Shown piece after piece: positions 36,373 through 47,616 of a stretch of 64,000 nucleotides of DNA. This DNA is from Psychrobacter maritimus (GTDB taxonomy: Bacteria; Pseudomonadota; Gammaproteobacteria; Pseudomonadales; Moraxellaceae), in assembly GCF_904846345.1 (NCBI RefSeq), contig NZ_CAJHAJ010000009.1, forward strand, positions 1-64,000, written 5' to 3'. A program made the translations under genes and the position numbers. The notes under the pieces were generated by a model, which was not told the DNA's origin, made no database searches, and worked only from the letters and a program-made list of their open reading frames with translations. Position 1 is the first letter of the stretch, and every line of letters starts with the position of its first letter.

Positions 36373-37473
36373 TTATTTTTTACGTGACCATAGCCATTCG
36401 ATGAGTGCCAATAGTGCGTTGTTGTCTGCACTGTCTTTTTTGCCACTCAGCTCACGGCTGCTCAACTCGCGAATAATGGCTGCACGTCCGTCATTAAATA
36501 GCGATTGCGCATAACTGGTTGCCTGCTCAACGCCCATCAATTTTACATAGGTAGATTTGTCTAACTTTTCATCGCTGCCAGCAGGTTTGCCAAGCGTATC
36601 GGTGCTGGTGGTGACGTCTAAAATATCGTCTTGTACCTGAAAGGCTAGACCAATATGCTGCGCACACTCTTGTAGAGCCATACGCTGTGGAGCGGTCGCG
36701 CCAGCACAAATAGCACCCATCAGCATAGCCGCTTCAATCAATGCGCCCGTTTTATCACGGTGGATGGCTTCCAAGTCGCTTTGTGAAATGCCTGTAGTAG
36801 CTTCGGCATTGAGATCAAGCATTTGACCAGAAACCATACGTCTGGCACGCGGCGCAAATATCGCGATGAGCTGGCTTGCAATAGATGAGTCAAACGGCGC
36901 AAAGGTTGGCAGCTCTGCGGTCAATACTTCAAAAGCTAAGGTCTGTAGCACGTCACCGGCCAGCAGGGCAGTTGATTCTGCAAAGACGATATGCGCGGTC
37001 GGCTGACCACGGCGCAGGTCGTCATCGTCCATACATGGCAAGTCATCATGTACCAATGAATAGGTATGCAACAGCTCTACTGCCAATGCCGCACGGCGAC
37101 ACATATCATAATCGGAATCGTTTTCTAACAGAGCTTCCAAACCGTCAGCGTTAGCCATACTGTTTTTATCATCAGTGCTTTTATCTGTATTTTCATTGGC
37201 ATTAGCATTGCTTTGATTGACACTATCAAAGGCGCTGGCGACCAATAACGGACGTACCAATTTACCTTGACCGGTCATCACATAACGGCAGGCATCAATC
37301 AGCGGGCTTGGCAGCTCAGCATAAGCAAATAGCACCTCGATATCTTGCGACAATTGCTCGCGCACGGCGTTATGAAATTGCTCGGTGTTGTTATCAAAGC
37401 CAGCAAAAGATACGAGTCTTGCAGGCATCAGGCTTGGCGTATTGGTAGAAGAAGTAGAAACAGAAACAGTCAT
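36373..37473 (-). CDS. ispA: Polyprenyl (farnesyl) diphosphate synthase
   Basis: Chain-elongating prenyltransferase making geranyl/farnesyl diphosphate for quinones and undecaprenyl phosphate. The first Asp-rich motif is DDLPCMDDD (residues 143-151, the DDxxxxD bacterial spacing of IspA), and the second is DDILD followed by DKSTYVKLMG. At 366 residues it is ~65 longer than usual, chiefly through an N-terminal ~25 residues and a polar, Asn/Asp-rich insertion at residues ~84-122 between the first substrate-binding helix and the helix that leads into the DDxxxxD motif. The RBS is weak. Confidence 0.93.
   Translation of the reverse strand: MTVSVSTSSTNTPSLMPARLVSFAGFDNNTEQFHNAVREQLSQDIEVLFAYAELPSPLIDACRYVMTGQGKLVRPLLVASAFDSVNQSNANANENTDKSTDDKNSMANADGLEALLENDSDYDMCRRAALAVELLHTYSLVHDDLPCMDDDDLRRGQPTAHIVFAESTALLAGDVLQTLAFEVLTAELPTFAPFDSSIASQLIAIFAPRARRMVSGQMLDLNAEATTGISQSDLEAIHRDKTGALIEAAMLMGAICAGATAPQRMALQECAQHIGLAFQVQDDILDVTTSTDTLGKPAGSDEKLDKSTYVKLMGVEQATSYAQSLFNDGRAAIIRELSSRELSGKKDSADNNALLALIEWLWSRKK
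37108..37224 (-). other. Low-complexity insertion within ispA
   Basis: Residues ~84-122 of the prenyl synthase (VNQSNANANEN ... LENDSDYDM) are polar, acidic and Asn-rich, in the loop before helix D. Standard IspA proteins lack this segment. Confidence 0.7.
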
Positions 37474-37676
37474 AACCCAACCATCTATCAGGTGAATAAT
37501 AAAAATAGTGCTAGTGTAGCATGATAGATTATATTCCTTAGCGAGCGGGTATCATCAATGACGCATTTTTGGCGCTTTAATGTTAAAAAACCTGCTTAAA
37601 AAAGCTGGCAAGAATACAACAAGCCTTCGTTACGTATGGGCGATGTATCTTGGCCGTTGGATATGTTTTGATAAGG

Positions 37677-37706
37677 AATAGCGCTTATCGATAAATAAGC
37701 GCTATT
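37677..37706. other. Perfect 12-bp stem-loop, no T-run
   Basis: aatagcgcttat (37677-37688) pairs with ataagcgctatt (37695-37706) around cgataa. No T-run follows, so it is not a standard terminator; it may be an operator or a structured transcript end. Confidence 0.7.
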
Positions 37707-38186
37707 TATAAGCGTTAAAAGCATGATTGTCAGTATATAATCTCAGTATACAAGCAGTCACTTAAAGCACCTTGGCAGCAAGGTAAAGGGCTAGTATCGA
37801 CTTAAGAGTGACTTGCGAGTATGGTATTAGCTTGTGACAGTCGGGGGCATAATCCCCTACACTAATTGGCGTGAAAATGGTCTGGTGCTTAGCAGGTGGG
37901 TTTTTAGCCCTTATCTATGTGACATATCAGCTCAATATTCAGTCAGTATTTATACGACGGGTATTCGCACCATTAGGATTTATCACAGCATACCGGCAAC
38001 AATCGTATATAAATAAAGCGCCGTATTCAGTTGTGCTAACGCGGTAACATTCGGCATAGAATATGAATATATAAGCATGAGCGCTGGATAATAAAGACAT
38101 CTGCACTGCTTACTTTATACTGACTTTATAAGGCAGTAGGTTGGCAGTGTTATTACTCGTTTTACTAACAATAACTGGCTATGTGC

Positions 38187-38215
38187 TTTAATTTTAAAAC
38201 TTTTAATTTTAAAAC
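38187..38215. repeat. 15-bp-period tandem repeat upstream of fadB
   Basis: tttaattttaaaac occurs at 38187-38200 and 38202-38215, identical, ending 31 bp before the fadB ATG. Confidence 0.9.
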
Positions 38216-38246
38216 GTAGCTTTCGTTATATAGCAAGGAGTTTCAA

Positions 38247-40406
38247 ATGGTATACCAAGGAAATCGCATCACGGTGACAATGCTAGAGGATGGCATCGCC
38301 AACATGCAGTACAACGCCGAAAATGAGAGCGTGAACAAGTTTGATGCTGAAACCAATAAGCAATTTGGCGAAGCGGTTACTGCTTTAGAAAAAGCGGATA
38401 ACGTAAAGGGTCTTATTGTGACATCAAGCAAAGGCGTGTTTATCGCTGGTGCTGATATCACAGAATTCGTCGGCTCTTTTAAAAAGCCAGAAAGCGAAAT
38501 CAAAGATTGGGTTGTTAACATCAACGACGCCTTTAACCGTTTTGAAGATTTGCCGTTTCCAAAAGTAGCCGCTATCAATGGCGCAGCGCTTGGCGGTGGT
38601 TGTGAGATGACCTTAGTTTGTGAATACCGCGTCATGAGCGACAAAGCCATCATCGGTCTTCCAGAAACCCAATTGGGTATTTTCCCAGGTTTTGGTGGTA
38701 CGGTTCGTAGTACGCGTATCATTGGTATCGACAATGCGCTTGAGCTTATCGCTACTGGTACACCAAAGAAAGCACTTGATGCGTTAAAACTTGGCTTAGT
38801 GGATGCGACTGTTCCTGCCGATGATTTACAAGATGCAGCGATTGATCTGGTCAAAAAATGTATCTCAGGTGAGCTTGATTGGCAAGCAAAGCGTGAAGAG
38901 AAGCTTGCGCCTGTTAAGCTAAACCAGCTTGAGCAAGCGATGGCATTTAACAGCGCAAAAGGTATGATTTTTGCCAAAGCCAATCCTAAGCAGTATCCAG
39001 CGCCAGCAATCGCTATTGAAGCAATTGAAAAGCATGTAAATCTGCCACGTGATAAAGCAATTGAAGTCGAAGCGACTTACTTCGCAAAAGCGGCGAAAAC
39101 CCCACAAGCAGAAAGCTTGGTTGGTCTGTTCTTAAACGATCAGTTGGTCAAAAAATTAGCTAAGCAGCACAGCAAAAAAGCACATGAAATCAATGAAGCG
39201 GCCGTACTTGGCGCGGGTATCATGGGCGGCGGTATCGCTTATCAGGCAGCCAGCAAAGGCTTGCCAATCATTATGAAAGACATCAAGTCTGAGCAATTAG
39301 ACCTTGGTATGGGCGAAGCCAGCAAGCTACTTGGCAAAATGGTTGAACGTGGCAAGATGACCCCAGCAAAAATGGGCGAAACGTTAAGCCGTATCCGTCC
39401 GACTTTGAACTATGGTGACTTTGCTGAGACTGATATCGTTATCGAAGCGGTGGTAGAAAATCCAAACGTTAAGCGTGCGGTACTAAAAGAAGTCGAAGGC
39501 TTGGTAAAAGACGATTGTATCCTAGCGTCAAACACCTCAACGATTTCTATTACTTTCTTAGCGGAAGCACTTGAGCGCCCAGAAAACTTCGTTGGTATGC
39601 ATTTTTTCAACCCAGTAAACCGTATGCCGTTAGTAGAAGTTATTCGCGGTGAAAAATCTTCTGAAGAAGCTATTTCAACGACCGTTGCTTTGGCCACAAA
39701 AATGGGTAAAGTGCCTGTCGTCGTGAATGACTGCCCAGGTTTCTTGGTAAACCGTGTGTTGTTCCCATACTTTGGTGCCTTTGACTTGCTCCTTAAGCAA
39801 GGTGCGGATTTTGCTCATGTCGATAAAGTTATGGAAAAATTCGGCTGGCCGATGGGTCCTGCTTACCTAATCGACGTCGTTGGTTTAGATACTGGCGTAC
39901 ACGGCGCAGAAGTCATGGCAGAAGGTTTCCCTGACCGCATGAAGCCTGATTATAAAGGTGCTATCGAGCATTTATATGAAAACAAACGCCTAGGTCAGAA
40001 AAACGGTATTGGTTTCTATAAATATGAGATGGACAAGCGCGGCAAGCCTAAAAAAGTTGCTGATGAAGCGACTTATGAGCTACTTAAAGCCACTACTGAT
40101 AGCGACAAGCAAACCTTTGATGATCAAGCGATTATCGACCGCACCATGCTGGCTTTCTGTAATGAGACTGTACGTTGCCTAGAAGATAATATCGTTAGCA
40201 CGCCATCTGAAGCCGATATGGCGATGATTATGGGCGTTGGTTTCCCACCATTCCGCGGTGGTCCTTGCCGTTATATCGACCAAATGGGTCTAGATAACTA
40301 CTTGGTGCTGTGTGAAAAATACGCATACCTTGGCAAAGCCTATGAAGCCCCGCAAAAGATTCGCGATATGGCAGCAGCAGGCGAGACCTTTTACGCCACG
40401 GCGTAA
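38247..40406 (+). CDS. fadB: Fatty-acid oxidation complex alpha subunit
   Basis: Enoyl-CoA hydratase and 3-hydroxyacyl-CoA dehydrogenase of beta-oxidation, partner of FadA. Hydratase domain about residues 1-190 ([35 protein letters not shown]); NAD-binding [15 protein letters not shown] at about residue 317; SNTSTISI and [16 protein letters not shown] in the dehydrogenase domain; C-terminal helical domain with [16 protein letters not shown]. 719 residues is the standard FadB length. RBS AAGGAGTTTCAA. fadA follows after 246 bp. Confidence 0.97.
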   Translation: MVYQGNRITVTMLEDGIANMQYNAENESVNKFDAETNKQFGEAVTALEKADNVKGLIVTSSKGVFIAGADITEFVGSFKKPESEIKDWVVNINDAFNRFEDLPFPKVAAINGAALGGGCEMTLVCEYRVMSDKAIIGLPETQLGIFPGFGGTVRSTRIIGIDNALELIATGTPKKALDALKLGLVDATVPADDLQDAAIDLVKKCISGELDWQAKREEKLAPVKLNQLEQAMAFNSAKGMIFAKANPKQYPAPAIAIEAIEKHVNLPRDKAIEVEATYFAKAAKTPQAESLVGLFLNDQLVKKLAKQHSKKAHEINEAAVLGAGIMGGGIAYQAASKGLPIIMKDIKSEQLDLGMGEASKLLGKMVERGKMTPAKMGETLSRIRPTLNYGDFAETDIVIEAVVENPNVKRAVLKEVEGLVKDDCILASNTSTISITFLAEALERPENFVGMHFFNPVNRMPLVEVIRGEKSSEEAISTTVALATKMGKVPVVVNDCPGFLVNRVLFPYFGAFDLLLKQGADFAHVDKVMEKFGWPMGPAYLIDVVGLDTGVHGAEVMAEGFPDRMKPDYKGAIEHLYENKRLGQKNGIGFYKYEMDKRGKPKKVADEATYELLKATTDSDKQTFDDQAIIDRTMLAFCNETVRCLEDNIVSTPSEADMAMIMGVGFPPFRGGPCRYIDQMGLDNYLVLCEKYAYLGKAYEAPQKIRDMAAAGETFYATA

Positions 40407-40607
40407 TGGGCAGTCATTACTAGGATGAAGTGCCGTACGTTTGTTATTAAGGCTGAGAGAAAATTAGTTATTTATGCTCTTTAATGCCAATATTTTTTTA
40501 ATAGCAGACGTACGATTATAGTTGGTTGAATTTAAGCTAGTACAAGAAAATCGAGCGCAGAGGTACCTATTGTACTTTAAGCGAGATTGACGCAGTCATA
40601 GCATTAA

Positions 40608-41825
<1,218 letters not shown>

Positions 41826-41867
41826 TTCTTAGACTGTATTAGCTTTGCAATATTTTAGCATTTTAAA

Positions 41868-41902
41868 AGAAGCCTCCAATCAAGCGATTGGGGGCTTTTT
41901 TA
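41868..41902 (+). terminator. Terminator after fadA
   Basis: 11-bp stem agcctccaatc/gattgggggct (41871-41881, 41886-41896), one G-U pair, loop aagc, T6. Confidence 0.9.
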
Positions 41903-42081
41903 TTTATAAACAATAACGAGGTATCTATGACGCAACGTTCATAAGTTGTTAATAAAAATTATCTCCATTGACGCCCTCAGCAAACTATGACTAAATAAGA
42001 GCTAGGTTTAATAATAATGATATAGAGGCCAAAAATAGCGTCGCCTTTACTTATCAATGTCAGTCGTACAAGGAGTGTACT

Positions 42082-42657
42082 ATGTCTACCATGATTACCG
42101 ATCGCACTTATCGTATCGCCCGTGAAAATACCCAAGCGATGATTATCGATGTTCAAGAACGCTTAACGCCGCATATCTATGACCATGAAAATATTGTCAA
42201 AAAGACCGTCACGCTAATCAAAGGGCTGCAAGCGCTTGATATTCCGATTATGCTCAATGAGCAATATAAAAAGGGACTTGGCGATACCCTGCCTGAAATA
42301 CGTGAGGTACTAGAAGGCGACAATGCCAAAAGCTTTGAAAAAGTCACTTTTAGCGCTTGTGATAATGACGATTCGTGGCATTATTTAGCCCAACAAAATC
42401 GTAGCATTGTTCTATTATTTGGGGTGGAGGCGCATGTCTGCGTCATGCAAACGGCGCTTGATTTGCTCGATAATGGCATGCAGCCAGTGATTATTGGTGA
42501 TGCCGTTGGCTCGCGTTTTCCTTATGATAAGAAGCAAGCGATTCGCCGTATCCGCCGCGCTGGTGGCGTGATTAGTACGGTAGAATCCATTCTTTTTGAG
42601 CTTTGTCGCAGTAGTAAAGACCCTGCGTTTAAAACCATTAGTAATTTGATTAAGTGA
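42082..42657 (+). CDS. Isochorismatase-family cysteine hydrolase (YcaC-like)
   Basis: 191 residues of the isochorismatase-like fold. Catalytic triad candidates are Asp23 (MIIDVQERL), a Lys in the EQYKKGLG segment or nearby, and the nucleophilic Cys in GVEAHVCVMQTALDLL. The IPIMLNEQY segment suggests the YcaC-like branch, whose physiological substrate is unclear. RBS AAGGAGTGTACT. Single gene with its own terminator. Confidence 0.87.
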   Translation: MSTMITDRTYRIARENTQAMIIDVQERLTPHIYDHENIVKKTVTLIKGLQALDIPIMLNEQYKKGLGDTLPEIREVLEGDNAKSFEKVTFSACDNDDSWHYLAQQNRSIVLLFGVEAHVCVMQTALDLLDNGMQPVIIGDAVGSRFPYDKKQAIRRIRRAGGVISTVESILFELCRSSKDPAFKTISNLIK

Positions 42658-42705
42658 CTTAATTAAGCGGATTGATTGGTTATAAAACAGTTTTTTGATG
42701 GTTAA

Positions 42706-42747
42706 TAAAAAAAGATAGCGCTGAAGATTTAGGTGCTATCTTTTTTC
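42706..42747 (+). terminator. Terminator after isochorismatase-like gene
   Basis: 12-bp stem aaaaaagatagc/gctatctttttt (42708-42719, 42735-42746). The T6 tract is part of the stem. Confidence 0.87.
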
Positions 42748-42754
42748 AATACTC

Positions 42755-42924
42755 GGGCGTGTCCTCAATTCAATCGATGGACATCTAAATGGTCTAAAAA
42801 TGGCTAAATTTCGCCAAACTTCGTCAAATAGCTTGGCAATATCCCGATATTAACTGCACTATTTTCCTTGTTTGGCTACAATTTATCTCATTTTTATCAC
42901 CATTTTTAAAATGAGGACACGCCC
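42755..42924. mobile_element. MITE-like element with terminal inverted repeats
   Basis: 170 bp bounded by perfect 13-bp inverted repeats gggcgtgtcctca (42755-42767) and its complement (42912-42924), extending to 15 of 16. The interior has no coding frame. It sits between two convergent genes, right after a terminator. Such ends resemble those of small DDE-type insertion sequences (possibly IS5-like), but no transposase is present and I see no clean target duplication. Confidence 0.8.
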
Positions 42925-42965
42925 TAACTTTTTTCGCCTTTAAGTAACGATTTAAAATAACGCTT

Positions 42966-44234
42966 TTAAACAACGTTTGAACTTGGTTTAACAGTAGATT
43001 TAATTGCTGGCTTATCCTTTATTTTTAAGACTAAAAAAGTAGCTGAAGCAACGGCAATAATCAGTACCCAACCAGTCGGCGTCCAACTGCCTGTCAGTCC
43101 TTTCACGCCCTGCATCAGCAACACCATCATAACACCACCTAGATTGCCCATCATCATTAGCATAGCAACTGCTTTAGCCGCTTGTGAGGCGTGTACGGTA
43201 TCTTCAGCGGCGGCAATCAGTAATGGATAACCTGCCAACAAGAAAAATCCTAATATAAAGCTGAGCAATAATGTTGTGGTTCCTGTGGTTAAATACAGTA
43301 AAGGATAGGTGGCGCTCGCACCAATTAGCGTTGCCAATATTAAAAAAATGCGCCGTTTTTGTAGATAGTCAGATAATAGCGGAATCAGTAGCGCGCCTAA
43401 AATACCGCCGACGATCAGCATGGCAGTAATAATACCCGCCGTCGCTTCATCAATACCGCGCGGCGCAAGAATAGGAGCAATCCAGTTACTTAATCCATTA
43501 AAATAACCCATCGCAATAAACACCGCTAATGAGATAAACCATAGGCGCTTATTTTTTAATAGCGATTCGATTTCGTGCAGTGAGATAGCGCTATCTTGTT
43601 GTTTGGGTTTTTCAGCGACCACTAATAAAAATCCTACTACTGCCACTGCCGTAATAATGACATTGATAAGTAGCATACCAGAGAAGCCAAATGCCTCGAT
43701 TAATGGGGCAGGGGCAAAAGCGCCAAGGGCAGTTGCCAAAAACATCCCACCCATAATCACGCCCGTTACGGTGGCGATTTGCGATTTATCAAACCAGTCG
43801 GATGTCACTTGATTGATAGCATTGGTGATATACGGCTGAGCGATGGCAATTAGTAATTGCCCTGCAAATACTAGCCAATAATGATCAGCGCCCAACCAAC
43901 GTATTATTGAGCCTATCAGCATAAGCAACGCCGCTAAGCTGACGATTTTTTTATAGCCGATGTTATCGAGTACCTTGCCTGAATGGATGGCGAGCAGCAC
44001 AAAAACGATAGGGAACATCAAGGTTAAAAGATTGGCAAAAAATTCATTAACGCCGAAATGTGCCTCGGTGCTAATTACGATGGTCGCAAAGGTCAGCCAT
44101 AAAAACTGATTGACCCCCAGTAAAAGAGAGAAGCCTGCGATGATAAGCCATTTATTGGGTGGTTTTTGCTTGGAACTTATTGCAGTCGCGGTTGATGAAT
44201 TAGCACGCGTTGTGGCGTCAGTGGTGGGTGGCAT
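42966..44234 (-). CDS. Major facilitator superfamily transporter
   Basis: About 422 residues, 12 predicted membrane segments with a polar N-terminal tail (about 25 residues, Ser/Thr-rich). A hydrophilic central loop (about residues 210-225, AEKPKQQDSAISLHEIE) divides the halves. Nothing in the sequence identifies the substrate. The start at 44234 lies 7 nt after AAGGAT; the ATG two codons upstream abuts the RBS. A 12-bp tandem repeat lies just upstream. Confidence 0.85.
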   Translation of the reverse strand: MPPTTDATTRANSSTATAISSKQKPPNKWLIIAGFSLLLGVNQFLWLTFATIVISTEAHFGVNEFFANLLTLMFPIVFVLLAIHSGKVLDNIGYKKIVSLAALLMLIGSIIRWLGADHYWLVFAGQLLIAIAQPYITNAINQVTSDWFDKSQIATVTGVIMGGMFLATALGAFAPAPLIEAFGFSGMLLINVIITAVAVVGFLLVVAEKPKQQDSAISLHEIESLLKNKRLWFISLAVFIAMGYFNGLSNWIAPILAPRGIDEATAGIITAMLIVGGILGALLIPLLSDYLQKRRIFLILATLIGASATYPLLYLTTGTTTLLLSFILGFFLLAGYPLLIAAAEDTVHASQAAKAVAMLMMMGNLGGVMMVLLMQGVKGLTGSWTPTGWVLIIAVASATFLVLKIKDKPAIKSTVKPSSNVV

Positions 44235-44277
44235 CGACATATCCTTGTCTGGTGCAGGTCATTATCCATTATTTTGT

Positions 44278-44313
44278 GCATAGCCTTGTCCATAGCCTTA
44301 TGCATCGCCTTTC
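44278..44313. repeat. 12-bp tandem repeat upstream of MFS gene
   Basis: gcatagccttgt, ccatagccttat, gcatcgcctttc in direct succession, 44 bp before the MFS start (minus strand). Confidence 0.8.
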
Positions 44314-44497
44314 GCTTTATTATGAGCATTAGTTTAGTTTTAAACAATAAAAAATTAAGACACTTGCCATTATCTCCCGCTGAAAAAATTTAGATTGCTA
44401 GTAGTAGGCGTAAAATATCTACTATAATAAGCACCTTTGCATAAAGATTAGAGTTAGATAAAGCGCTAACCATTCACCGATTAAAGCAGAGCAAGCC

Positions 44498-45157
44498 ATG
44501 CCGTTAGAAACCATTTCAGCAAACGCCAAATTAGCAACCAAGCAAACACCATTACCCAATCCAAAGCTCGCCTTAAATATCGATATCGATGACGTGACGC
44601 ACTTTTTATTAGAGCTTGATGCCCTTAAACGTGTCAATCGGCGCAGCTATGTGACGGGCACGACTCGCTTAGAAAATTCCGCCGAACATTCTTGGCATTT
44701 GGCGATGGCATGTTGGTCAATCGCTGAGTTGTTTGAGCTTGATGTTAATCATGAGAAATTGCTCAAAATGGCATTGATACATGATTTGGGTGAGATTGAT
44801 GCCGGCGATACTTTTCTATACGCCGATAGCCGTGGTGATGCGCACGTTGATGAGCGTGCCGGTATTGCTCGATTGCAGAGCGAGCATGGCAATGGGATTG
44901 CTGATTTAAGTGAGGTTTGGGAAGAGCAGGAAACGGGTCATAGTAAAGAAACCCAGCTGCTGAGGGTGGTTGATCGCTTGTTACCGTTTTTGCTTAATTT
45001 AAATACCAATGGAAAAACCTGGATTGATGCTAACGTTACACGCTCGCAAGTGGCTGGTGCGCATGAATTTATTAAAGACAGCTTTCCGAGTATCCATGAG
45101 TGGCTAGCAAAACAGATTGATTATGCGACTAAACAAGGATGGTTGATTGATGCTTAG
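44498..45157 (+). CDS. HD-domain hydrolase (YfbR/HDDC2-like 5'-nucleotidase family)
   Basis: 219 residues. Metal-binding His/Asp pattern: NSAEHSWHLAMACW (first His), IHDLGEIDAGDTF (HD pair), then RLQSEHGN and RVVDRLLPF (last Asp). This arrangement matches the HD family of deoxyribonucleoside 5'-monophosphatases and relatives. Substrate not determined. The N-terminal ~25 residues are polar. The RBS is weak. Confidence 0.85.
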   Translation: MPLETISANAKLATKQTPLPNPKLALNIDIDDVTHFLLELDALKRVNRRSYVTGTTRLENSAEHSWHLAMACWSIAELFELDVNHEKLLKMALIHDLGEIDAGDTFLYADSRGDAHVDERAGIARLQSEHGNGIADLSEVWEEQETGHSKETQLLRVVDRLLPFLLNLNTNGKTWIDANVTRSQVAGAHEFIKDSFPSIHEWLAKQIDYATKQGWLIDA

Positions 45158-45213
45158 ATAAATAGAACTATAATTTACCATTTATAGTTAGGGCAATGAG
45201 CTGTAATACCCAT

Positions 45214-45262
45214 TAAAAAGCCCAATTAAGCATAATGATCCATACTTAATTGGGCTTATATT
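45214..45262. terminator. Bidirectional terminator between HD gene and psd
   Basis: Perfect 13-bp stem aagcccaattaag/cttaattgggctt (45218-45230, 45245-45257) between convergent genes. Confidence 0.88.
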
Positions 45263-45282
45263 TTCATCGTTAAACAGATGGC

Positions 45283-46119
45283 TTATTTAGCGTTAGCAAC
45301 ACCCAATAACTGTCCCATTTGTACCACGCTATTGGCTTGCATGTTCTCTTGCCAATCGGCTTTTGCGCCCTTTGGTAATATCACAATCGCAGTTGAGCCT
45401 AAATAAAAGCGTCCAAGCTCATCGCCTTTTGCAAAGCTCATATTGTGCTCGGCTTCTTGGATATCATCAGTGCGGCTGATTTTGCCGGTTGCTACCGTTT
45501 CGATACCAGCGACAATCATTGCTCCAACCATCACCACCGCTGCTTTGCCGTATTTTGTGTCAAACAAACAGACCAACCGCTCGTTACGGGCAAATAAATC
45601 AGGGACATTTGCTGCCGTGGTATTATTAACAGAAAATAGCGTACCCGGTACATAACGGGTTTTGGTCAAGGTACCAGCAAATGGCATATGCACGCGGTGA
45701 TAGTTGCTCGGCGCTAGATATACGGTCGCAAAGCTGCCATCAGCAAAATAGCTGCCCTCTTCGCTATTGGCCAGTAATTGTCCGATGTCATAGTCACGAC
45801 CTTTGGCTTGCAGCAATTTATGGTCGCGGATTTGCCCGAGCTGGGAGATGACGCCATCAGCAGGACTGACAATGCCGTTTGCACTGCTATCAATGATACG
45901 TGCATCATCTTTTAGCTCACGGGTAAAAAAGTCATTAAAGCTTTCATAAGCGTTAAAGCTTTGGCGCTCGTATTCATCTAAGCTCACATTGTAAGCTTTG
46001 GCAAAACTGCGGATAAAGGTGCGCTTAACATAAGGATGGCGGCTGGCGGCCAAACGTCCAGCTACTTTACTCAACTGCTGCTGCGGCACAAATTGTTGAA
46101 GGGTGGCAAATAAATTCAT
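45283..46119 (-). CDS. psd: Phosphatidylserine decarboxylase proenzyme
   Basis: Makes phosphatidylethanolamine at the inner membrane. It is autocatalytically cleaved at LGST (in FYLGSTAIVILP), turning Ser into the pyruvoyl group. Other conserved parts are SFNDFFTRELK, SPADG and HRVHMPFAG. The open frame extends to 46323 but overlaps dtd; similarity to Psd begins at MNLFATLQQFVPQQQ, so I start at 46119 (278 residues, the usual size), although no RBS is visible. Divergent from dtd with a short shared promoter region. Confidence 0.95.
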   Translation of the reverse strand: MNLFATLQQFVPQQQLSKVAGRLAASRHPYVKRTFIRSFAKAYNVSLDEYERQSFNAYESFNDFFTRELKDDARIIDSSANGIVSPADGVISQLGQIRDHKLLQAKGRDYDIGQLLANSEEGSYFADGSFATVYLAPSNYHRVHMPFAGTLTKTRYVPGTLFSVNNTTAANVPDLFARNERLVCLFDTKYGKAAVVMVGAMIVAGIETVATGKISRTDDIQEAEHNMSFAKGDELGRFYLGSTAIVILPKGAKADWQENMQANSVVQMGQLLGVANAK

Positions 46120-46248
46120 AATGAGGCTACCAAAATAGGGTTTGATGTAATAATTAATTAGGCAAGTTAATGGCGGTATTTTATCATGGTCAGGGTATGG
46201 TTGTATGGCCATAAACTGTAAGCTATTTATAAATAAGGAAGGCCGTAA

Positions 46249-46701
46249 ATGAGAGCACTGATACAAAGGGTGCACCGTGCGAGTGTCACTGTCGATGCGC
46301 ACTGCGTTGGTGAGATTGAGCATGGCCTATTGGCCTATATTGGCTTGGGTCATGATGATAATCTGCAAAGTGCGCAGCGTATGATTGATAAAATTCTCAC
46401 TTATCGCATTTTTGATAATGATGATGACCCTGCTAAGTTTGGTAAATTGGATAAAAATGTTCAGCAAGTAGGCGGTGGCTTATTACTGGTCTCACAATTT
46501 ACCTTAATGGCAAAAACCGATAAGGGGCGTCGTCCTGACTTTGGCGGAGCAATGGCACCCGATGCCGCGCAAGCCTTATTTGAACAACTGGTAAATTACG
46601 CCAAAACCCAACATCCTAATGTGGCGACCGGTCAATTTGGCGCTGATATGCAAGTGGTAAGTATCAACGATGGACCATTAAATTTTTTATTGGAAGTTTA
46701 G
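46249..46701 (+). CDS. dtd: D-aminoacyl-tRNA deacylase
   Basis: Removes D-amino acids (for example D-Tyr) mischarged onto tRNA. The N-terminus is RALIQRVHRASVTVD; active-site motifs are LLLVSQFTLMA (SQxT) and the cis-Gly-Pro-type NDGPLNFLLEV at the C-terminus. 150 residues, normal. RBS AAGGAAGGCCGTAA. Confidence 0.96.
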   Translation: MRALIQRVHRASVTVDAHCVGEIEHGLLAYIGLGHDDNLQSAQRMIDKILTYRIFDNDDDPAKFGKLDKNVQQVGGGLLLVSQFTLMAKTDKGRRPDFGGAMAPDAAQALFEQLVNYAKTQHPNVATGQFGADMQVVSINDGPLNFLLEV

Positions 46702-46764
46702 AGGTTTAACGTTTTAGAAGCTTGATTTTTACAAGCTTAATTTTTTGCACTAAAGTTTTAAAGG

Positions 46765-47373
46765 CTAGCTTTCAGGCTTTTGTAGCAAAGTATAAGGATT
46801 GACCGCGCTGCCATTGATATAAATCCCGTAATGGACGTGCGGCGGCGTACCTTTGGCATTACCACTGTCGCCGACGTAACCGATGATATCGCCGCTATTT
46901 ACCCAGTCGTTTGGGCTAATATCGGCATAATCCTCTAGATGCGCATAATAATGTCCTGCGCCGCCCGGTCCAATGATGAACACCACGCGACCGCCTAACG
47001 TATTTTCACCGACTTTACTGACGATGCCTTGTGTCGTGGCCTGTATCGGCGTACCTCGCTTGGCAAATATATCGATGCCTTCGTGAGAGCGACCTTGGCT
47101 ACGCGCGCCGCCCCATGTATCGGTTAGGTGCTGTGCTGGTAATGGCGAGGGCAGACTGTTTTCTGTGGGCAGTGGTTGTTGTAATAAACTGAGCTGTTGC
47201 CATTTTGCCATCACAAACGACTGGGTTTGTTGACTGATACTCGGTAAGAGCTTGTCAAATACAAATAACAGCATCAATAATACAGCTGCCTTGATGAATA
47301 CACTTATTACACGGCGTAAAAAGGTTGGTTTTGAATTTGGATTTGGCGGAAGCTTATTACCATCTGCTAGCAT
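46765..47373 (-). CDS. M23-family metallopeptidase (LytM-like)
   Basis: 202 residues. One N-terminal membrane anchor (about residues 20-45, [19 protein letters not shown]), then a periplasmic M23 domain. Zinc ligands are His and Asp of [15 protein letters not shown] and the second His of [12 protein letters not shown], with the additional catalytic His in YYAHLEDY. All expected residues are present, so it should be an active peptidoglycan endopeptidase rather than a degenerate activator. Convergent with dtd. Confidence 0.9.
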   Translation of the reverse strand: MLADGNKLPPNPNSKPTFLRRVISVFIKAAVLLMLLFVFDKLLPSISQQTQSFVMAKWQQLSLLQQPLPTENSLPSPLPAQHLTDTWGGARSQGRSHEGIDIFAKRGTPIQATTQGIVSKVGENTLGGRVVFIIGPGGAGHYYAHLEDYADISPNDWVNSGDIIGYVGDSGNAKGTPPHVHYGIYINGSAVNPYTLLQKPES

Positions 47374-47616
47374 CGATATCTCTTTATTTTTTTTGAGTTA
47401 ACCCTAATGGGTAGTATAAGAGTTAATATCTCTACTCTTTGTATACCATTGTTATTTCTGGTTTTTATCCCCATAAACATAACGTAGTTTTTAAAATTCA
47501 CGCGGCTTTTAAATTTACCTAGCTTTTACAATTGCACTTAAAACACCAATGTTGCTACCTATAGCGAAATAACTATCTATCAATAACTATGTTTAAATAA
47601 CGATGGCTAAACATCT

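Larger units (their letters stand above)
37474..38246. other. Intergenic region between ispA and fadB
   Basis: 773 bp between divergent genes. It contains a perfect 12-bp stem-loop (37677-37706) and a 15-bp tandem repeat (38187-38215) close to the fadB start. A 60-codon plus-strand frame at 37834-38016 is not convincing. fadB promoter and FadR-type operators could not be placed. Confidence 0.55.

Noticed and set aside
37834-38016. 60-codon plus-strand frame between ispA and fadB
   Set aside because: No RBS near its start and no protein-like features.
46120-46323. N-terminal extension of psd overlapping dtd
   Set aside because: Psd similarity begins at MNLFATLQ; the extension would overlap the divergent dtd gene by 75 bp.
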